From the NCBI RefSeq assembly GCF_042477335.2, contig NC_091245.1, positions 110,890,501-110,954,500 on the forward strand: 64,000 nucleotides of DNA, in the 5' to 3' direction. Under the pieces are notes generated by a model. It was given only the letters and a program-made list of their open reading frames with translations, had not been told where the DNA came from and ran no database searches. Below, piece by piece: positions 36,562 through 49,148 of the stretch (the first letter of the stretch is position 1; every line of letters starts with the position of its first letter). Source of the stretch: Ovis canadensis (lineage: Eukaryota; Chordata; Mammalia; Artiodactyla; Bovidae). Made by a program: the position numbers and the translations under genes.

Positions 36562-37029
36562 ACTTCTGGAAAAGGCAAGAACCAGCTACTTTGGCTTTCT
36601 GCTACCCTTTCTATCCTCAACAACCCTCTTACTTGCCCTCAGATTAAAAGTCTTCATTATTCTTGGAGCAGAGCAATTTCTGCGGATCTACTCCCCATCT
36701 CACTCTGCCAGTATCTCCTTTTTCCTTCCCACCCTCAAGAACCAGAAGTTGGAGATTATTCAACAGTCCATGCAAGAGCTCTGAGCAGCACTGTGTTTTG
36801 GGCTGCATGACTCTACTGCCCTGAGATCTCTCTGACTAGCTCAGGGAGGAGGGCAGATGCATCATCAAGAGGCTTACCAGTCATCACAAACTTCATATGA
36901 AAAGAGTCCAGAGGCCAGCATTCTACTTCCTAAATATTTCCCCCTCCCTTTTCTTTCTTTCTTTCTCGTTACACCTAACGTCTCTTTTAGACGTTGAAAA
37001 AATGCAGTAATTGGACTCTTGTATCAAGT
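36562..37029. other. Intergenic, no gene seen
   Basis: No supported feature. Open frames at 36368-36810 arise partly from the Bov-A insert. Confidence 0.5.
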
Positions 37030-37680
37030 CTTGCTCTGATTCTTCCAACTGTTCACAGGAAGATATGTGAAGGTATCCAAAATGTCTATTGGATCATGTC
37101 ATTTTCATCCTTGAAAGTCTCCAGTGTCTTCTCTTCAGGGGCGTTTAGAATAGATATACCTTTTTGACATGATTAATACTCTCAATCATTTGGACCCTGC
37201 TTATCTTTAAGGCATTATTTCTTTAGCTTTCTATCACCTCCGCCCCCTGCTTACCATCCTATACTCCATGCTCTGGTCATACTAAACTACATTCTGCTTC
37301 CCAAACACTATGTGATCTTTTTAGGTCTTCATGCTTACTCTTCTCTTTGCCTGTAATAAGCATCACAGTCACCTGTATTCCTTCTCTTCATTTGCTTCTC
37401 ATCTTGGCTGTTGCTTTCTACAGGAAACTTTTCCTGACCCCTTAAATTGGATTAAATCCTCCTTCCATGCATTTCCTTTATACTTTCAGTTTCCCCCATC
37501 ATAGCATTCACTACACAATGATGTAATTACCAATCTATTTGTCTTTCTTTCTGGGCTGTAAATTCTGTTCAAAGGACCTATATCTTTTCTCTCGTTTACC
37601 TCTCCAAAGCTTTGTAGAGTACCCAGAACACAGAGAGTGCTCAGCAAATCTTTATTAAATCAATCATTCAATCAATGAAA
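37030..37680 (+). mobile_element. L2 LINE 3' fragment
   Basis: ctacaggaaacttttcctga, gggctgtaaattctgttcaa and the end gtgctcagcaaatctttatt match the L2 3' region in order. Confidence 0.55.
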
Positions 37681-38359
37681 CATACAGAGAGAGTAAGAGG
37701 GTGAGCAGTCAAGAGTAGTCAAAAAAGTAGATAGAGATAGGAGAGGGGAGACAAAGGAGTTGTCAGCCACATGGAATACTTGCAGAATTGCTGATGGTTC
37801 GTTGCACCTACTTTGAAATGAATCATTTATTGATGTATCCTGAACAAGCAATGAATGATGTTCCAGTCACATGTGGGGTCTGGTGGTTTAACTGCTTTAT
37901 CCTCTCCTCCTTACCTTCCCATCTATCCTTATGATAAGCTTCTATTAACTGTGGTGACCTGGACATATTTCTATTCTGAAAGTCTGATAAAGTGTCACTA
38001 GTACTAAAGTCAAAGAAAAATAATGCCACCCCTGGACTCCCCCAAACACTTAATTCAGTATTTCCTATATGCCTTATATACACTTATGACAGTACAACCT
38101 GGATAGAATAGTTGTGTAAAAGGCTGTTCGTCTCATAAAGGAGCTTATAGTTGAAAAAGCAGTTCATCCAAAATCAATTATTAATAAGTAGTATTCAGTT
38201 AAGGGCAAATTAAGAGAAAAAAGCGAAATCAAAAGAAAAAGATTTAAACTCAGAAGAAGATGAACTCAGTGTGAGATGAGGCTACGAAGAAAGCTCCAAG
38301 GAAGAGGTGATATTGAAAGAAACTCTGAAATAATTGAATTACTTACATAGACCTGATAA
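37681..38359. other. Intergenic, no gene seen
   Basis: No recognised repeat or coding signature. Confidence 0.5.
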
Positions 38360-38515
38360 GGGGATAACAGAGGACCAAATGGTTGTATGGCATCACCAAC
38401 TCAATGGCTGTGAGTTTGAGCAAAATCCTGGAGATGGTGAAGGACAGGGAAGCCTGGTGCAGTCCATGGGGTCACATAGAGTTGGACATGACAGAGTGAC
38501 TGAAACTGAACTGAA
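38360..38515 (+). mobile_element. BovB 3' end fragment, diverged
   Basis: Recognisable by ggcatcaccaactcaatgg and the final gactgaaactgaactgaact. About 155 bp; no target duplication found. Confidence 0.75.
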
Positions 38516-38579
38516 CTTAATGCCTATTCTCTTCTGATAAGAATTAATGTATTATTCTCATAAGCATGCTATTTGTCTT

Positions 38580-38785
38580 GTGTGTGTATGTGCTCAGTCC
38601 TGTCTGACTCCTTGTGACCCCATGGACTGCAGCACTCCAGGCTCCTCTCCGTGGAATTTTCCCAGGCAAGAATCCTGGAGATGGTTACCATGCCCTCCTC
38701 CAGGGGATCTTCCCACCCCAGGGATCCATCTGATGTCTCCTGTGTCTCCTACATTGTAGATGGATTCTATACCATTGAGGCACCA
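38580..38785 (-). mobile_element. Bov-tA SINE
   Basis: Reversed copy (gactccttgtgaccccatgg to ctataccattgaggcacc) just upstream of the RAN pseudogene. Confidence 0.85.
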
Positions 38786-38942
38786 CGTCCTATACTGTTC
38801 TGGTAACTGTTCCTTTAAGAATGCTATATTTAAGGCAGTGGCCATGAGGATGAGATTTTGGGAGCCCTCTGGCAGAGAGCTCTCCTCACTCTCCTGCCAC
38901 AGAGGCCGTGAGGGTGAGAGACCAGAGCTGTGTAACACTGAG

Positions 38943-39950
38943 ATGTCTGCCCAAGGAAAACTCCAAGTTCAGTTTAAATTTGTATTGGTTGGTGATGGTG
39001 GTACTGGAGAAACTGCATTCTTGAAATGTCATCTGACTGGTGAATTTGAGAAGTATGTAGCCACATTGGGTGTTGAGGTCCATCCTCATGTGTTCCATAT
39101 CAACAGAGGACCTGTTATATTCAATGCATGGGATACAGCTGACCAGCAGAAATTTGGTGGATTGGGAGATTGCTATTATATACAAGTTCAGTGTTCCATT
39201 ATAATGTTTGATGTAACATCAAGAGTTGCTTAGAAGAATGGGCCTAACTGGCATAAAGATCTGGTACCAGTATGTGAGAACACCCCTATTGTGCTGTGTG
39301 ACAACAAGGTGGATATTAAGGACGGAAAGGTTAAGGCAATGTCTTCCACCAAAAGAAGCCTCTTCGGTATTATGACATTGCTGCCAAAGGTAACTAGAAT
39401 TTTGAAAAGCCCTTCCTCTGGCTTGCTAGAAAGCTGATCAGAGTCCCTAACTTGGAGCTTGTTGCCATGCCTGCTCTCGCCTCCACCAGAAATGGTCATG
39501 GACTCAGCCTTGGCAGCACAGTACTAGCATGATTTGGAGGCTGCTCAGACAACTGCTATCCCGGATGAAGATGATGATCTGTGAGAAAGTGAAGCTGGGG
39601 CCCAGTGTCAGAAGTCTAGTTCACAGGCAACTGCTCTGTGATGTTAGTGGTGCAGTGTGTTTGCCACTTTATTATATAGCTAAGCAGGGCATGTGCTTAA
39701 TCTTTGGATGCTGAAGCAGATGGATGGACTTCAGAGTGAATGTGGCAGTTAAAAAAAAAATACCTTCATTTATTTTGGGCCTGCATATTTAGGTGTTTGG
39801 ATCACAGTCGTTTTCTCCTTGAGTTTCAAATATAACACTGCCATAGCCACATGACAATATTGAGAGGTAGAATCTTGTTAGTTACTGTCATTCCCATTCC
39901 TTTTCATTTAGAATAAGAATAAACTTGTATTTTGAATAAATGAAAAGAAT
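38943..39950 (+). pseudogene. RAN: Processed pseudogene of RAN GTPase
   Basis: Intronless copy of the mRNA for the nuclear transport GTPase RAN. It starts [13 protein letters not shown], then [13 protein letters not shown], where the P-loop lysine is Glu; later ATLGVEVHP and IIMFDVTSR are clear. A stop at 39231-39233 follows DVTSRVA. Frameshifts follow, yet remnants continue through the acidic DEDDDL end and its stop at 39582-39584. The 3' UTR similarity runs on to an AATAAA-like region near 39920-39945. Lack of introns, loss of the GTP-binding Lys and the internal stop mark a dead retrocopy. A Bov-tA (38580-38785) lies just upstream. The 5' end of the copy may begin before the ATG. Confidence 0.92.
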
Positions 39951-40530
39951 GCTGTATGTATTATACCACAGACACTTAGCATCTAAGACTCCTTATCAAT
40001 ATAAACAAGCAGAAGGGAACTCCCACTAAACTGAAACCAGCCGCTTGACACAATTGGAGCCGCTTCATCTTTTAACTGAAAACCTGAAAGGGAAAATATT
40101 TGTTTAATCAGCAATTCCTATAATTTTGTTCTAACAGATGGGAAGCCAACAACAGTATGTTTGCCAGCCTACACAAATTTGATTTTGAATAGTTCCTCAT
40201 CCTTACCATCACCATCTCTCCTGCCTGCCAAAGCCGAAGAACTCATTTGAAACAAAAACAAACAAACAAAAAATAGGTAGGAATTTCTGGATACTTGAAA
40301 AAAGTTATCTCTAAACCTTATGATGCCTCTCTGCCAATGGTAATTGGTGGTAATAGGCATCACTGATCAGGACCTAATTAAGATGAAGGATCAGGAAGAT
40401 TCTGAAGAAGGAATACTCTCTCTGGACAGAGGAAACACATTTATTGAGGTTAATCAAGGAGAATTATTTAGGGGGAAGAAAAGAACAATATTTGGGGAAT
40501 AGCAATGAAAACTAGGGCATTAGGTATAGT
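39951..40530. other. Intergenic, no gene seen
   Basis: Sequence between the RAN retrocopy and the 40.5-kb BovB. A short (caaa)n-like run lies at 40253-40270; otherwise plain. Confidence 0.5.
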
Positions 40531-40541
40531 CAGTAAGCCAT

Positions 40542-41813
40542 CAATTCAGTTCAGTCACTCAGTCGTGTCCGACTCTTTGCAACCCCATGAACCACAGCAC
40601 ACCAGACCTCCCTGTCCATCACCAACTCCTGGAGTCTACCCAAACCCATGTTCTTGAGTCAGTGATGCCATCCAACCATCCCATCCTTTGTCGTCCCCTT
40701 CTCCTTCTGCCCTCAATCTTTCCCAGCATCAGGGTCTTTTCAAATGAGTCAGCTCTTTGCATGAGGTGGCCAAAGTACTGGAGTTTCAGCTTCAACATCA
40801 GTCCTTCCAATGAACATCCAGGACTGATCTTTAAGATGGACTGGTTGGATCTCCTTGCAGTCCAAGGGACTCTCAAGAGTCTTCTCCAAAGCCACAGTTC
40901 AAAAGCATTGATTCTTCTGCGCTCAGCTTTCTTTGTAGTCCAACTCTCATATCCACACATGACCACTGGAAAAACCACAGCCTTGATTGGATGGACTTTT
41001 GTGGACAAAGTAATGTCTCTGCTTTTTAATATGATCTCTAGGTTGGTCATAACTTTCCTTCCAAGGAGTAGACGTCTTTTAATTTCATGGCTACAATCAC
41101 CATCTGCAGTGCTTTTGGAGCCCTCCAAAATAGTCTTTAACCATTTCTACTGTTTCCCCATCTATTTGCCATGAAGTGATGGGACCAGATGCCATGATCT
41201 TAGTTTTCTGAATGTTGAGCTTGAAGCCAACTTTTTCACTCTCTTCTCTCACTTTCATCAAGAGGCTCTTTAGTTCTTCCTCACTTTCTGCCATAAGGGT
41301 GGTGTCATCTGCATATCTGAGGTTATTGATATTTCTCCTGGCAATGTTGATTCCAGCTTGTGCTTCATCCAGTCCAGCATTTCTCATGATGTACTCTGCA
41401 TATAAGTTAAATAAGCAGGGTGACAATATACAGCCTTGACATACTCCTTTTCCTATTTGGAGCCAGTCTGTTGTTCCATGTCCAGTTCTAACTGTTGCTT
41501 CCTGACCTGCATACAGGTTTCTTAAGCTGCAGGTCAGGTGGTCTGGTGTTCCCATATCCTTCAGAATTTTCCACAGTTTATTGTGATCCACCCAGTCAAA
41601 GGCTTTGGCATAGTCAATAAAGCAGAAATAGATGCTTTTCTGGAACTCTTGCTTTTTCAATGATTCAGTGGATGTTGGCAATTTGATCTCTGGTCCTCTG
41701 CCTTTTCTAAACCAGCTTGAATATCTGGAAGTTCACGATTCACATACTGCTGAAGCCTGGCTTGGAGAATTTTGAGCATTACTTTACTAGTATGTGAGAT
41801 GAGTGCAATTGTG
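40542..41813 (-). mobile_element. BovB LINE, 5'-truncated, 1.27 kb, 11-bp target duplication
   Basis: The - strand reads reverse transcriptase (41097-41681, with NLRYADDTTLMAESEEEL) and the C-terminal BovB region (40619-41128), ending in the gaactgaact tail at 40542. cagtaagccat flanks it at 40531-40541 and 41814-41824. Frames are shifted near 41100, so it is a dead copy. Confidence 0.92.
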
Positions 41814-41824
41814 CAGTAAGCCAT

Positions 41825-43426
41825 AGCTATGATTTAAAGCATCTATTGATGCCTGGAATAATATAGGTCGCCTGCTCAAAGCAAAGTAAAACAAAAGAAA
41901 CATGGATGTCCTATAAGAAAGAAAAATGGAAGGAATAGTTCAACCCTAAGATGATGTCTAACATTTGAGAGAAAGTGATTTGAATATCTGGTATGTAAAG
42001 AAATTAAAAAGTGAACTGCTTGCTCAGAGTCTTACAGCATTAGATGAAGAGCTGGCAGTTGGCTCAAAGTCACCTCAGCTCTTGGAATGGTATTCTTTCC
42101 ATGGTCCATGCTATTTCTCCATACTGTAGGTTTAATTTTGTCTTTCCCAACAGGAAACCAATCAAAGTCACACATGGATTGTGGATCACACATTTCCCCT
42201 TCCGCTAATGGTCGTTGGTTCACCCATCAGCCTGGGGAAGGTAGTCTCAATATTCACTAAACATATCCTGGTTGCCAAATGTTTGCTCGTTCACAGGGTC
42301 ATCTCACAGGTTAGTCAGGGTCACCCTGTCCCTTGACATACACAAATACTTACTTAAAATGGAAACTTACCATTCCGTCTCTCGGGAACTCTAAAATCCT
42401 CATAATTTCTGCAAATTCAGCAGGATTTTTATTTTTAGGCTTGCTTCAAATTCTGATTTCTTGATTCCATTTGGTCTCCCTTACCCTTACCTCTTGTGGT
42501 TATTGTCTTTTCTTGATCCCACACCAACACAGAAGAGGAACCCAGCCCATTTCTCTAACATGCCACAACATAGCAGCCAGCTAGATAGTTGTTGGGGTAA
42601 CAAAACTAATAGTAGGAGCAGATAGAGAAAGTTTCTACTGCTAGCGTCATGCTGCTAACTGTTTCATTGTTAATATCTGATAAGTTTTTAAATTCTTCCA
42701 CAATCTTCATTCATTACAACCTCTCATTGTACATTTCTTTATAATCATCATCTATTCCAAATTTCTGAACCTCTCTCTACAGCTTTTCCTCTATTCTGTT
42801 TTCAGAGGTCACCAAAAATCAGGTCATTTCTATGTACAGCATTTCTATGTACAAAAGCTTCAAATCTTTGATTACTTGTCCTTCTCCAAACAATGACCTG
42901 GGATATCCAGGAAGGAAGAGAAAATGGGAGATCAACCAATGTGACACAGAGTGACCTAAAAACGGGCATTTTTCTATAGAAAAGACCTTCTGTTTCAGAG
43001 AGAAAGGGCAAGCCTCTGAAGAAAGAAATAGCCTTAATTGACATTTTTTATGCCTTTATATTTTATCTGCTATATGCCACACAATGAAGTTCTGAGAAAA
43101 GAGTCTGAGATGAGATCTTTTGTAAAGTAAAATATAAATAAATTAATTAATTAATTTAAAAATCCAATTTATTTTTTTTCCCATCAAATAAAGCAGATGG
43201 CCAGAACTTGACCTCAGTTCTCTGTACAGGCATCAACAAAGGAAGTGTTCAGGTTCTGAGTACATGAAAATGAGTGTTTATTTCAATGAGAAAAGATGGA
43301 TTCATATAAGAGGCCTGTACAAACAAAGGAGAAGCTTAAGTTTCATTAGTTTTTTTTTTTTTGAGTTGGTGAGCCACTAATAGTTTATTACTTAGAATTG
43401 TCCCTCCTCATTTGGTCAACAGAAAT
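41825..43426. other. Intergenic, no gene seen
   Basis: Only simple A/T runs recognised (aattaattaattaa near 43140). Confidence 0.5.
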
Positions 43427-43559
43427 CCTATGCATATTTATTTATTTATTTTTGGCCATGGGGGTGCATATGGGAGTTTAGTTCCACAACTATTGATCAA
43501 ACCTGTCCCCCTTACATTGGAAGCACAGAGACTTAACCACTGGACTCTGAGGGATGTCC
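43427..43559 (-). mobile_element. CHR/ART-type SINE
   Basis: Reversed copy: (attt)n tail, ttggccatgggggtgcatat, then the head ending ctctgagggatgtcc. Confidence 0.7.
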
Positions 43560-43919
43560 TTCATTAGCTTCTTAGTAAATCCACCTTAACGTTGTACACT
43601 CTTCCCAGTTCGTTTAGAGCTTAGCCAGGTACATAAACTTAACTATAATAGAAAGAAAACATCCCCCAAGTCAGCCTGACCCAGGCTACCCAGACTTATT
43701 ATACTTCTAGGAAACTATTGCATGTGCAAACTTGATGGTCATAAGTAAACATTAAAATTAAAAATTGGCATAGTTGAAATACAACTTAATAATATTAGTG
43801 CAAGCTTCCTCCCATGCTGGCTGTCCTTTTAAAAGAATTGTTTAGTAAACAATCTTCTTGAAAAATAACAACTTAAGCAAATAGTCTTTTTCATAAAAAA
43901 TATAATAATAATCAGTAAT

Positions 43920-44125
43920 TATTAAGCTCTTATGCTGGGCATTGAGCTAAAAGCTTTTCATGTATTACTGAACTTAATCTTTACAATAACTCTTTGAAGT
44001 ACCAACTGTTTTTATTTTCCAATTTACAGATAAGATTATTAAGGTTGATAGACTTTTTTATTTTTCCAAGGCACAGAGACCAGGTCCGTTCCCCAACAAA
44101 GGGATCTTTCATAGCAGAGGTCAAA
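43920..44125 (+). mobile_element. MIR SINE
   Basis: gaacttaatctttacaataa and ttatttttccaaggcacaga fit MIR. Confidence 0.6.
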
Positions 44126-44379
44126 TGATAACCATTACATAATTTTGTCCTTTGACTAACAGGAAACTCAGCACCTCCATGAGAAACCTACTTCATCTGT
44201 AGTACTCAGAGAGAGAGACAGAGACAGACAGACAGAAAGATTTTTGCTTTGGGATTAGATACTTTTCCAATAGAGTTTGTCCAATCAAATGGGGATGTAA
44301 AGAACAAGGCCAGCTCTTTTCCAGTGCTACCCCTAAGTCTTTTCTTTCTATGGGTAACGTTTCTCAGTGTTTTGCAAAC

Positions 44380-44475
44380 TCCTTCCTAGAATGTCAGCAC
44401 CATGTGGGCAGAAACCAAATCTTGTTCTCTACTGTACGCCCAGTACTTGGAATAGTGCTCACTCAGAGAGAGAAG
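44380..44475 (+). mobile_element. L2 LINE 3' fragment, short
   Basis: agaatgtcagcaccatgtgg and cgcccagtacttggaatagt resemble the L2 terminus. Confidence 0.45.
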
Positions 44476-45228
44476 GGACCAGAAGGGCACTGGGAAGGAC
44501 ACAGTGTCACTTGTGTGGTGTTTCTGACAAAAAGGCACAACCTGAATCCAATCTTAAAGACACACCAGATAGATCTAAGCTAAGGGGCATTCTATGAAGT
44601 AACTGACCTATCCTCTTCAAAATGTCAGTGTCACTAAATACAATTAAAAAAGTGAAGAATTGTCCTGATAAGAGATACTAAAGAGACACAGCAATGACAT
44701 GTGATGGGTGATCTAGGGTTTTCTTTTGTCTTATGAGATATTAATTGAATAACTGGTGAAATGTAAAAACAAAACAAATCAATAGAATATTACATCATTA
44801 TTAATTTCCTGATTTCAGTAAGTGTGTGATTATAGAACATGGTGTTTCTCAAATCTTTTAAAAAATTATTGTATTCTGTCCGCCAAAAAGAAATTAAATA
44901 AAGTGATATTTAAGTTAATTTCTCCTTAATAAGAGAAATTGAAAGCTAGGAAATATGATTTTATTGGATATAGCTGAGCTTTGGAAAGCCAGAGGTCATA
45001 TGTAGTATCTCTGGTTTTCTTTTTTTCCCTCTCATAGAATCAATTTTTTCCCCTTGAAGGTGACATTGCCTCTACTGAGAATAGAAAATATAAGAGAATA
45101 TCCTTGTTTTTAGAAAATACACACTGAGGAATTCAGGGAACATCACATCTGTAAATGTCTTCCAGCAGTTTAAAAAAAGATGTAGATAGAAATTATATAA
45201 ACATACATATATATATGAGCACACTTAC

Positions 45229-45230
<2 letters not shown>

Positions 45231-45257
<27 letters not shown>
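45231..45257 (+). repeat. (TG)n microsatellite
   Basis: About 13 tg units. Confidence 0.9.
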
Positions 45258-45259
<2 letters not shown>

Positions 45260-45429
45260 AGTGACAGAGAAAGTATGGAGTGGGGGCTATAAAGCAAACA
45301 TGGTGAAATATTAACATTTAAGAAATACAAGTGAAAAGTATATGGGGCATAAGGACCTACATGAGGACCTAGCAATGAGATCTTAAAAATAAATTTTTGC
45401 ATATGCAATTCATTGATTTTCAATAAGAT

Positions 45430-46852
45430 GATTCAAAGGGAAAATGAGAGTTTTAAGCAAATGATGTTAGGAAAATTTGATATCCACATACAACAGATCC
45501 TTACTTTACACTATATGCAAAACACAAATCAAAATAAATCGAGGACCTAAGTATAAGAGTTAAAACTATAAAACTCTTAGAAGACAGAAAAAAATCTTTG
45601 TGACATTGGATTTAGTAGTGACTTCTTGGATATGCATGAGATGCACAGGCAACAAAAGAGAAAATAGACAAATTAGGCTTTATCAAAATTTAAAACTCTG
45701 TGTATCAAAGAAAAATATAAAGAGTGAAAAGGCAACCCACATAAAGAGAAAAAAATATTTGCACAGCATGTATCTGACAGAGTATTGATATCTAGAATGT
45801 ATATATGTGTGTATGTGTGTAAATATGTATATATACAAATATACATATATGTATGTATACATACACACACACATATATATGCACATATGTATAGTCTTCA
45901 AAAATGGACAAAGATTTGAATAGAAATTTCTCCAAAGAAGATAAACAATGGCCAATATAAGTACCTGAAAAGATATTCCATATCACTAGCTAGCCATCAG
46001 AAAAAGGTAAATTAAACCCACAATGAAGTACCATTTCACATCCATTAGCATGGTTAATATATAATTTTTTTTAATGAAAAATAATACATGTTGATGAGGA
46101 TGTGGAGAAACTGGAGTCTTATTTATTATTGATGGAAGTGTAAAACAATAAAGCAACTGTGGAAAACAGTTTGGTGGTGCCTCAAAAAACTTAAACATAA
46201 AGTTATTATATAATCCAGAAATTTCACTCCTAAGCATATACTTAGAAAAAATGAAAACAAGGACTCAGATACTTGTACACCAATGTCCACAGCATATTCA
46301 CACCAGCCAAAAGGTGGAAAAAACCCAAAATGTTCATGAAGAGATAAATGGGTAATCAAACTGTTGTATGTACATACAATGGAATATTTTTCATTTGTAA
46401 AAAGAAAAGAAATTCCGATACATGCTGCAATATGGATTGAACTTAACAACATCTTGCTAAGTGAAATAGGCCAGACAAGAAAGGACAAATATATGATTCC
46501 ATTTATGTGAAGTACCTAGGATATGCAACTTTATAGAAATATAAAGTAGACTTTACCAGGGGTTGGGAGAGGGGGAAACAAAAGAATTATTGTTTAATTG
46601 GTATAGAGTTTCCATTTGGAATGATGAAAAGTTCAGAAAACATACAGTGGTGGCGATTACATGACTTCATGAAGCATTTAATACTACTGATATATACTTA
46701 TTAATAGAAATGGATAAAATGGTGAATTTTATATTATGCATCTTTTACCATAATAAATTGTTTAAAGTATATGGAAATTTTTGTACTATTCCTGCAACTT
46801 TTCTGTAAATCTGAAATTATATAAAAATAAAAACTTACATGAATAAAAAGAA
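45430..46852 (+). mobile_element. Old L1 3' half, plus strand
   Basis: Decayed ORF2 C-terminal region (cttagaagacagaaaaaaat and ccaaagaagataaacaatgg) and the 3' UTR running to an A-rich end near 46850. Frames are broken throughout. A TATG/TACA microsatellite interrupts it at 45799-45895. Confidence 0.75.
45799..45895 (+). repeat. Compound TATG/TACA/CA microsatellite in old L1
   Basis: Alternating purine-pyrimidine tract with several interruptions. It expanded inside the L1 of 45430-46852. Confidence 0.85.
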
Positions 46853-46870
46853 AACCTCAAAACCTGCCAG

Positions 46871-47212
46871 TTTGTGATGATGTAGTCACAATAGCTTCCA
46901 GGGCTTTAGAGATAGTGCTACTGGTAAAGAATCTGCCTGCCAATGCAGGAGATTCAAGAAATGCATGGTCAATCCTTGGGTCATGAAGCTCCCCTGGAGA
47001 AGGAAATGGCAACCTTCTCCAGTATTCTTGCTTGGAAAATCTCATGGACAGAGCAGCCTGGCAGGCTTCTGTTCATGGGACTGCAAAAAATCAGACACGA
47101 ATGAGCGACTGAAAAACAACAACATCACAATAGCTGGTACATATCTTCTCTGAAAAGAGTATACAATCCTATAGGACTAATCTCAGATCTTTCCTTTAAA
47201 GAACTGACTCTA
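46871..47212 (+). repeat. Local direct repeat, copy A (split by a SINE)
   Basis: tgatgatgtagtcacaatag, then after the SINE ggtacatatcttctctgaa and caatcctataggactaatct. The second copy is at 47817-47915. Confidence 0.7.
46897..47124 (+). mobile_element. Bov-tA SINE, 11-bp target duplication
   Basis: Forward copy. tcacaatagct is repeated at 46886-46896 and 47125-47135, and the insertion splits one copy of a local duplicated segment. Confidence 0.92.
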
Positions 47213-47816
47213 TCAAATTTGTTTCTAAAAGAATCCCACTCCTGCCCCAGGACGATCTTTTCTTCCTGTCCAGTTGAGCATCTCGTTTTCACTTGGGGCT
47301 CCTTTTCTACCCAGGAGTTCTGTGGTGGCAGAAGTTTATTTCAGTTGGCACAGATGGACTGAGGCAGAAGGGTTTTCGAGGGGCTTGACAATGCCCTCTC
47401 TATGCCCGATTGACAAACCATGCTCCTCAATTTTATGTGGATGTTGAAAAACTGTATTGTCTTGAACCGGGTGCTGCAGAACAGAGGCTTTAGTAACAGG
47501 TTAGAGTGTAGAGTTTTTCTAGAATGTCAACAGGAGATAAGATGAAAATTATCCGACCAGCTTCATCACTTATGTTCACCATATGTTCTATCTCCACATA
47601 GAGCTTATTGTATTTTGGAGTTTACATAAGACTTACAAAAACATATTTTATTTATATGTGATAGAGGAATCAAAGACCTTATGAGGGTATTTTCTCCTAT
47701 CTTACTTGTTTAGGTCTATCAACTCAATTCCAGGGAAATCTTTAGACAAGTTTGTTTATTGAGGGTAATGAACAAAGGCTTGTGGCCTCTATACTTCCCT
47801 TTGTCTCTCATAGCTC

Positions 47817-47915
47817 ATAGTGATGATGTCATTACAATAGATGGTACATATGTCCTTTGAGAAGAGCATGCAATCCTATAGGACAAATCTCAGATCTATT
47901 CCTTAAAGAGACAGC
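47817..47915 (+). repeat. Local direct repeat, copy B
   Basis: tgatgatgtcattacaatag, ggtacatatgtcctttgaga and caatcctataggacaaatct match copy A in order over about 95 bases. The flanks are unrelated by eye. Confidence 0.7.
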
Positions 47916-48664
47916 ATTAAAGAGAGCTCTCCTGGGCAGTTTACCCTCAAAGTCAGAGAATTTTCCACACACAGTTGGGTATGGCTGGTGATAGATAAAT
48001 ATGGTGTCAATCATAGTCTGTTGAATTGACTTGGCTTTCCTGAGTCTCTCTTGTAATTCCTATTTGGGTAGAAAGTAGAAAACGTGACTGATGTAAATAC
48101 CACTTTTTGTGTTGCATCCTTCACAACCTCCAGTCACCTTTTCATAAGAAAAGGGCCAAATCTCCACTGGCTTAATGTCCCCACAGTTGTCATCTTAAAT
48201 GCTGAGGTTAAAATCTTATGAACGTATCTCCATTTAAGATAGAGATGGGAGTTTAATAATTGTGTGCTTGTCTGTTTTTATTTTAGAGAAATATAAGGAA
48301 TAAAACCTTCTTCTGGCTAGATATGACTGACAGTACACATCTATCTATAATTTACTAAATCAAAGTGTACCTTTCAAACAAAGCATATCCAGTGAGACCT
48401 TTGCTTCTCTTCCCCATAAGATGTAATAATCATAAGAAGATTCTTAAGGATACTCCTCATATAAAGATGAGACCAGCTCTTCTTTCAAAGCCAGATCGTC
48501 GTGAATGAAAATTTCAGAATATTTTTCTGTGTGACCAGTTGTTTCTCTATAGAATTTGTACTTTTGTCAGAACTCATATCTGGAGGGAAACCAGAAAAAT
48601 GACTTCTATACTATAGGAGAAGAGAAATCTTTTATTTATTTATTGTTTTAGCTACAGATATTTT
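47916..48664. other. Intergenic, no gene seen
   Basis: No recognised repeat or coding frame. Confidence 0.5.
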
Positions 48665-48825
48665 TATAGCACTTTAAATATCTAATCTCATAACTAATTT
48701 CATTTAATCTTCATAAAGACTCTGTGAGGTAGCATTTTTCTCGTTTCTATTTTATAAATGAGGAAACCAAAGTTCAAGAAATATTTAACTTCCTGAAAGT
48801 CACTCAATAATAAAGGGGTGGAGGA
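48665..48825 (+). mobile_element. MIR SINE
   Basis: tttaatcttcataaagactc, ataaatgaggaaaccaaagt and gaaagtcactcaataataaa fit the MIR core. Confidence 0.6.
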
Positions 48826-48924
48826 TTAAGAGGTACAAACTATTAGATATAAAATAAGCTATAAGGATATGTTATACAACATGAGAAACTTAACGAATAC
48901 TTTATAATAGCTATAAATGGAATA

Positions 48925-49145
48925 TGAGCTTCTCAGGTGGCTCAGTGGGTAAAGAACTTGCCTGCAATGCAGAAGACACCAGAGATATGGGTTCAGTTCC
49001 TTGGTTGGGAAGATCCCCTGGAGGAGGGCACAGCAACCCAGTCCAGTATTCTTGCCTGGAGAATCCCATGGACAGAGAAGCCTGGCAGGCTAAAGTCCAT
49101 AGGTCTCAAAGAGTCAGGCACGACCGAAGTGACAACACAGCATAA
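48925..49145 (+). mobile_element. Bov-tA SINE
   Basis: Forward copy from gagcttctcaggtggctcag to the Bov-A end (gagtcaggcacgaccgaagt). Confidence 0.9.
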
Positions 49146-49148
49146 ATA

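Noticed and set aside
38760-38942. N-terminal extension of the RAN-like frame
   Set aside because: The frame upstream of MSAQGK is SINE-derived and unrelated flank, not RAN coding sequence.
45199-45890. TG- and TATG-rich tracts considered as a CRISPR-like or regulatory array
   Set aside because: They are simple microsatellites without repeat-spacer structure, and the genome is mammalian.
46126-46488. 120-codon - strand frame
   Set aside because: It lies antisense to an old L1 3' region.
47136-47915. Pair of repeats considered as LTRs of an endogenous retrovirus
   Set aside because: No gag or pol remnants, primer-binding site or TG...CA ends were seen between or at the copies.
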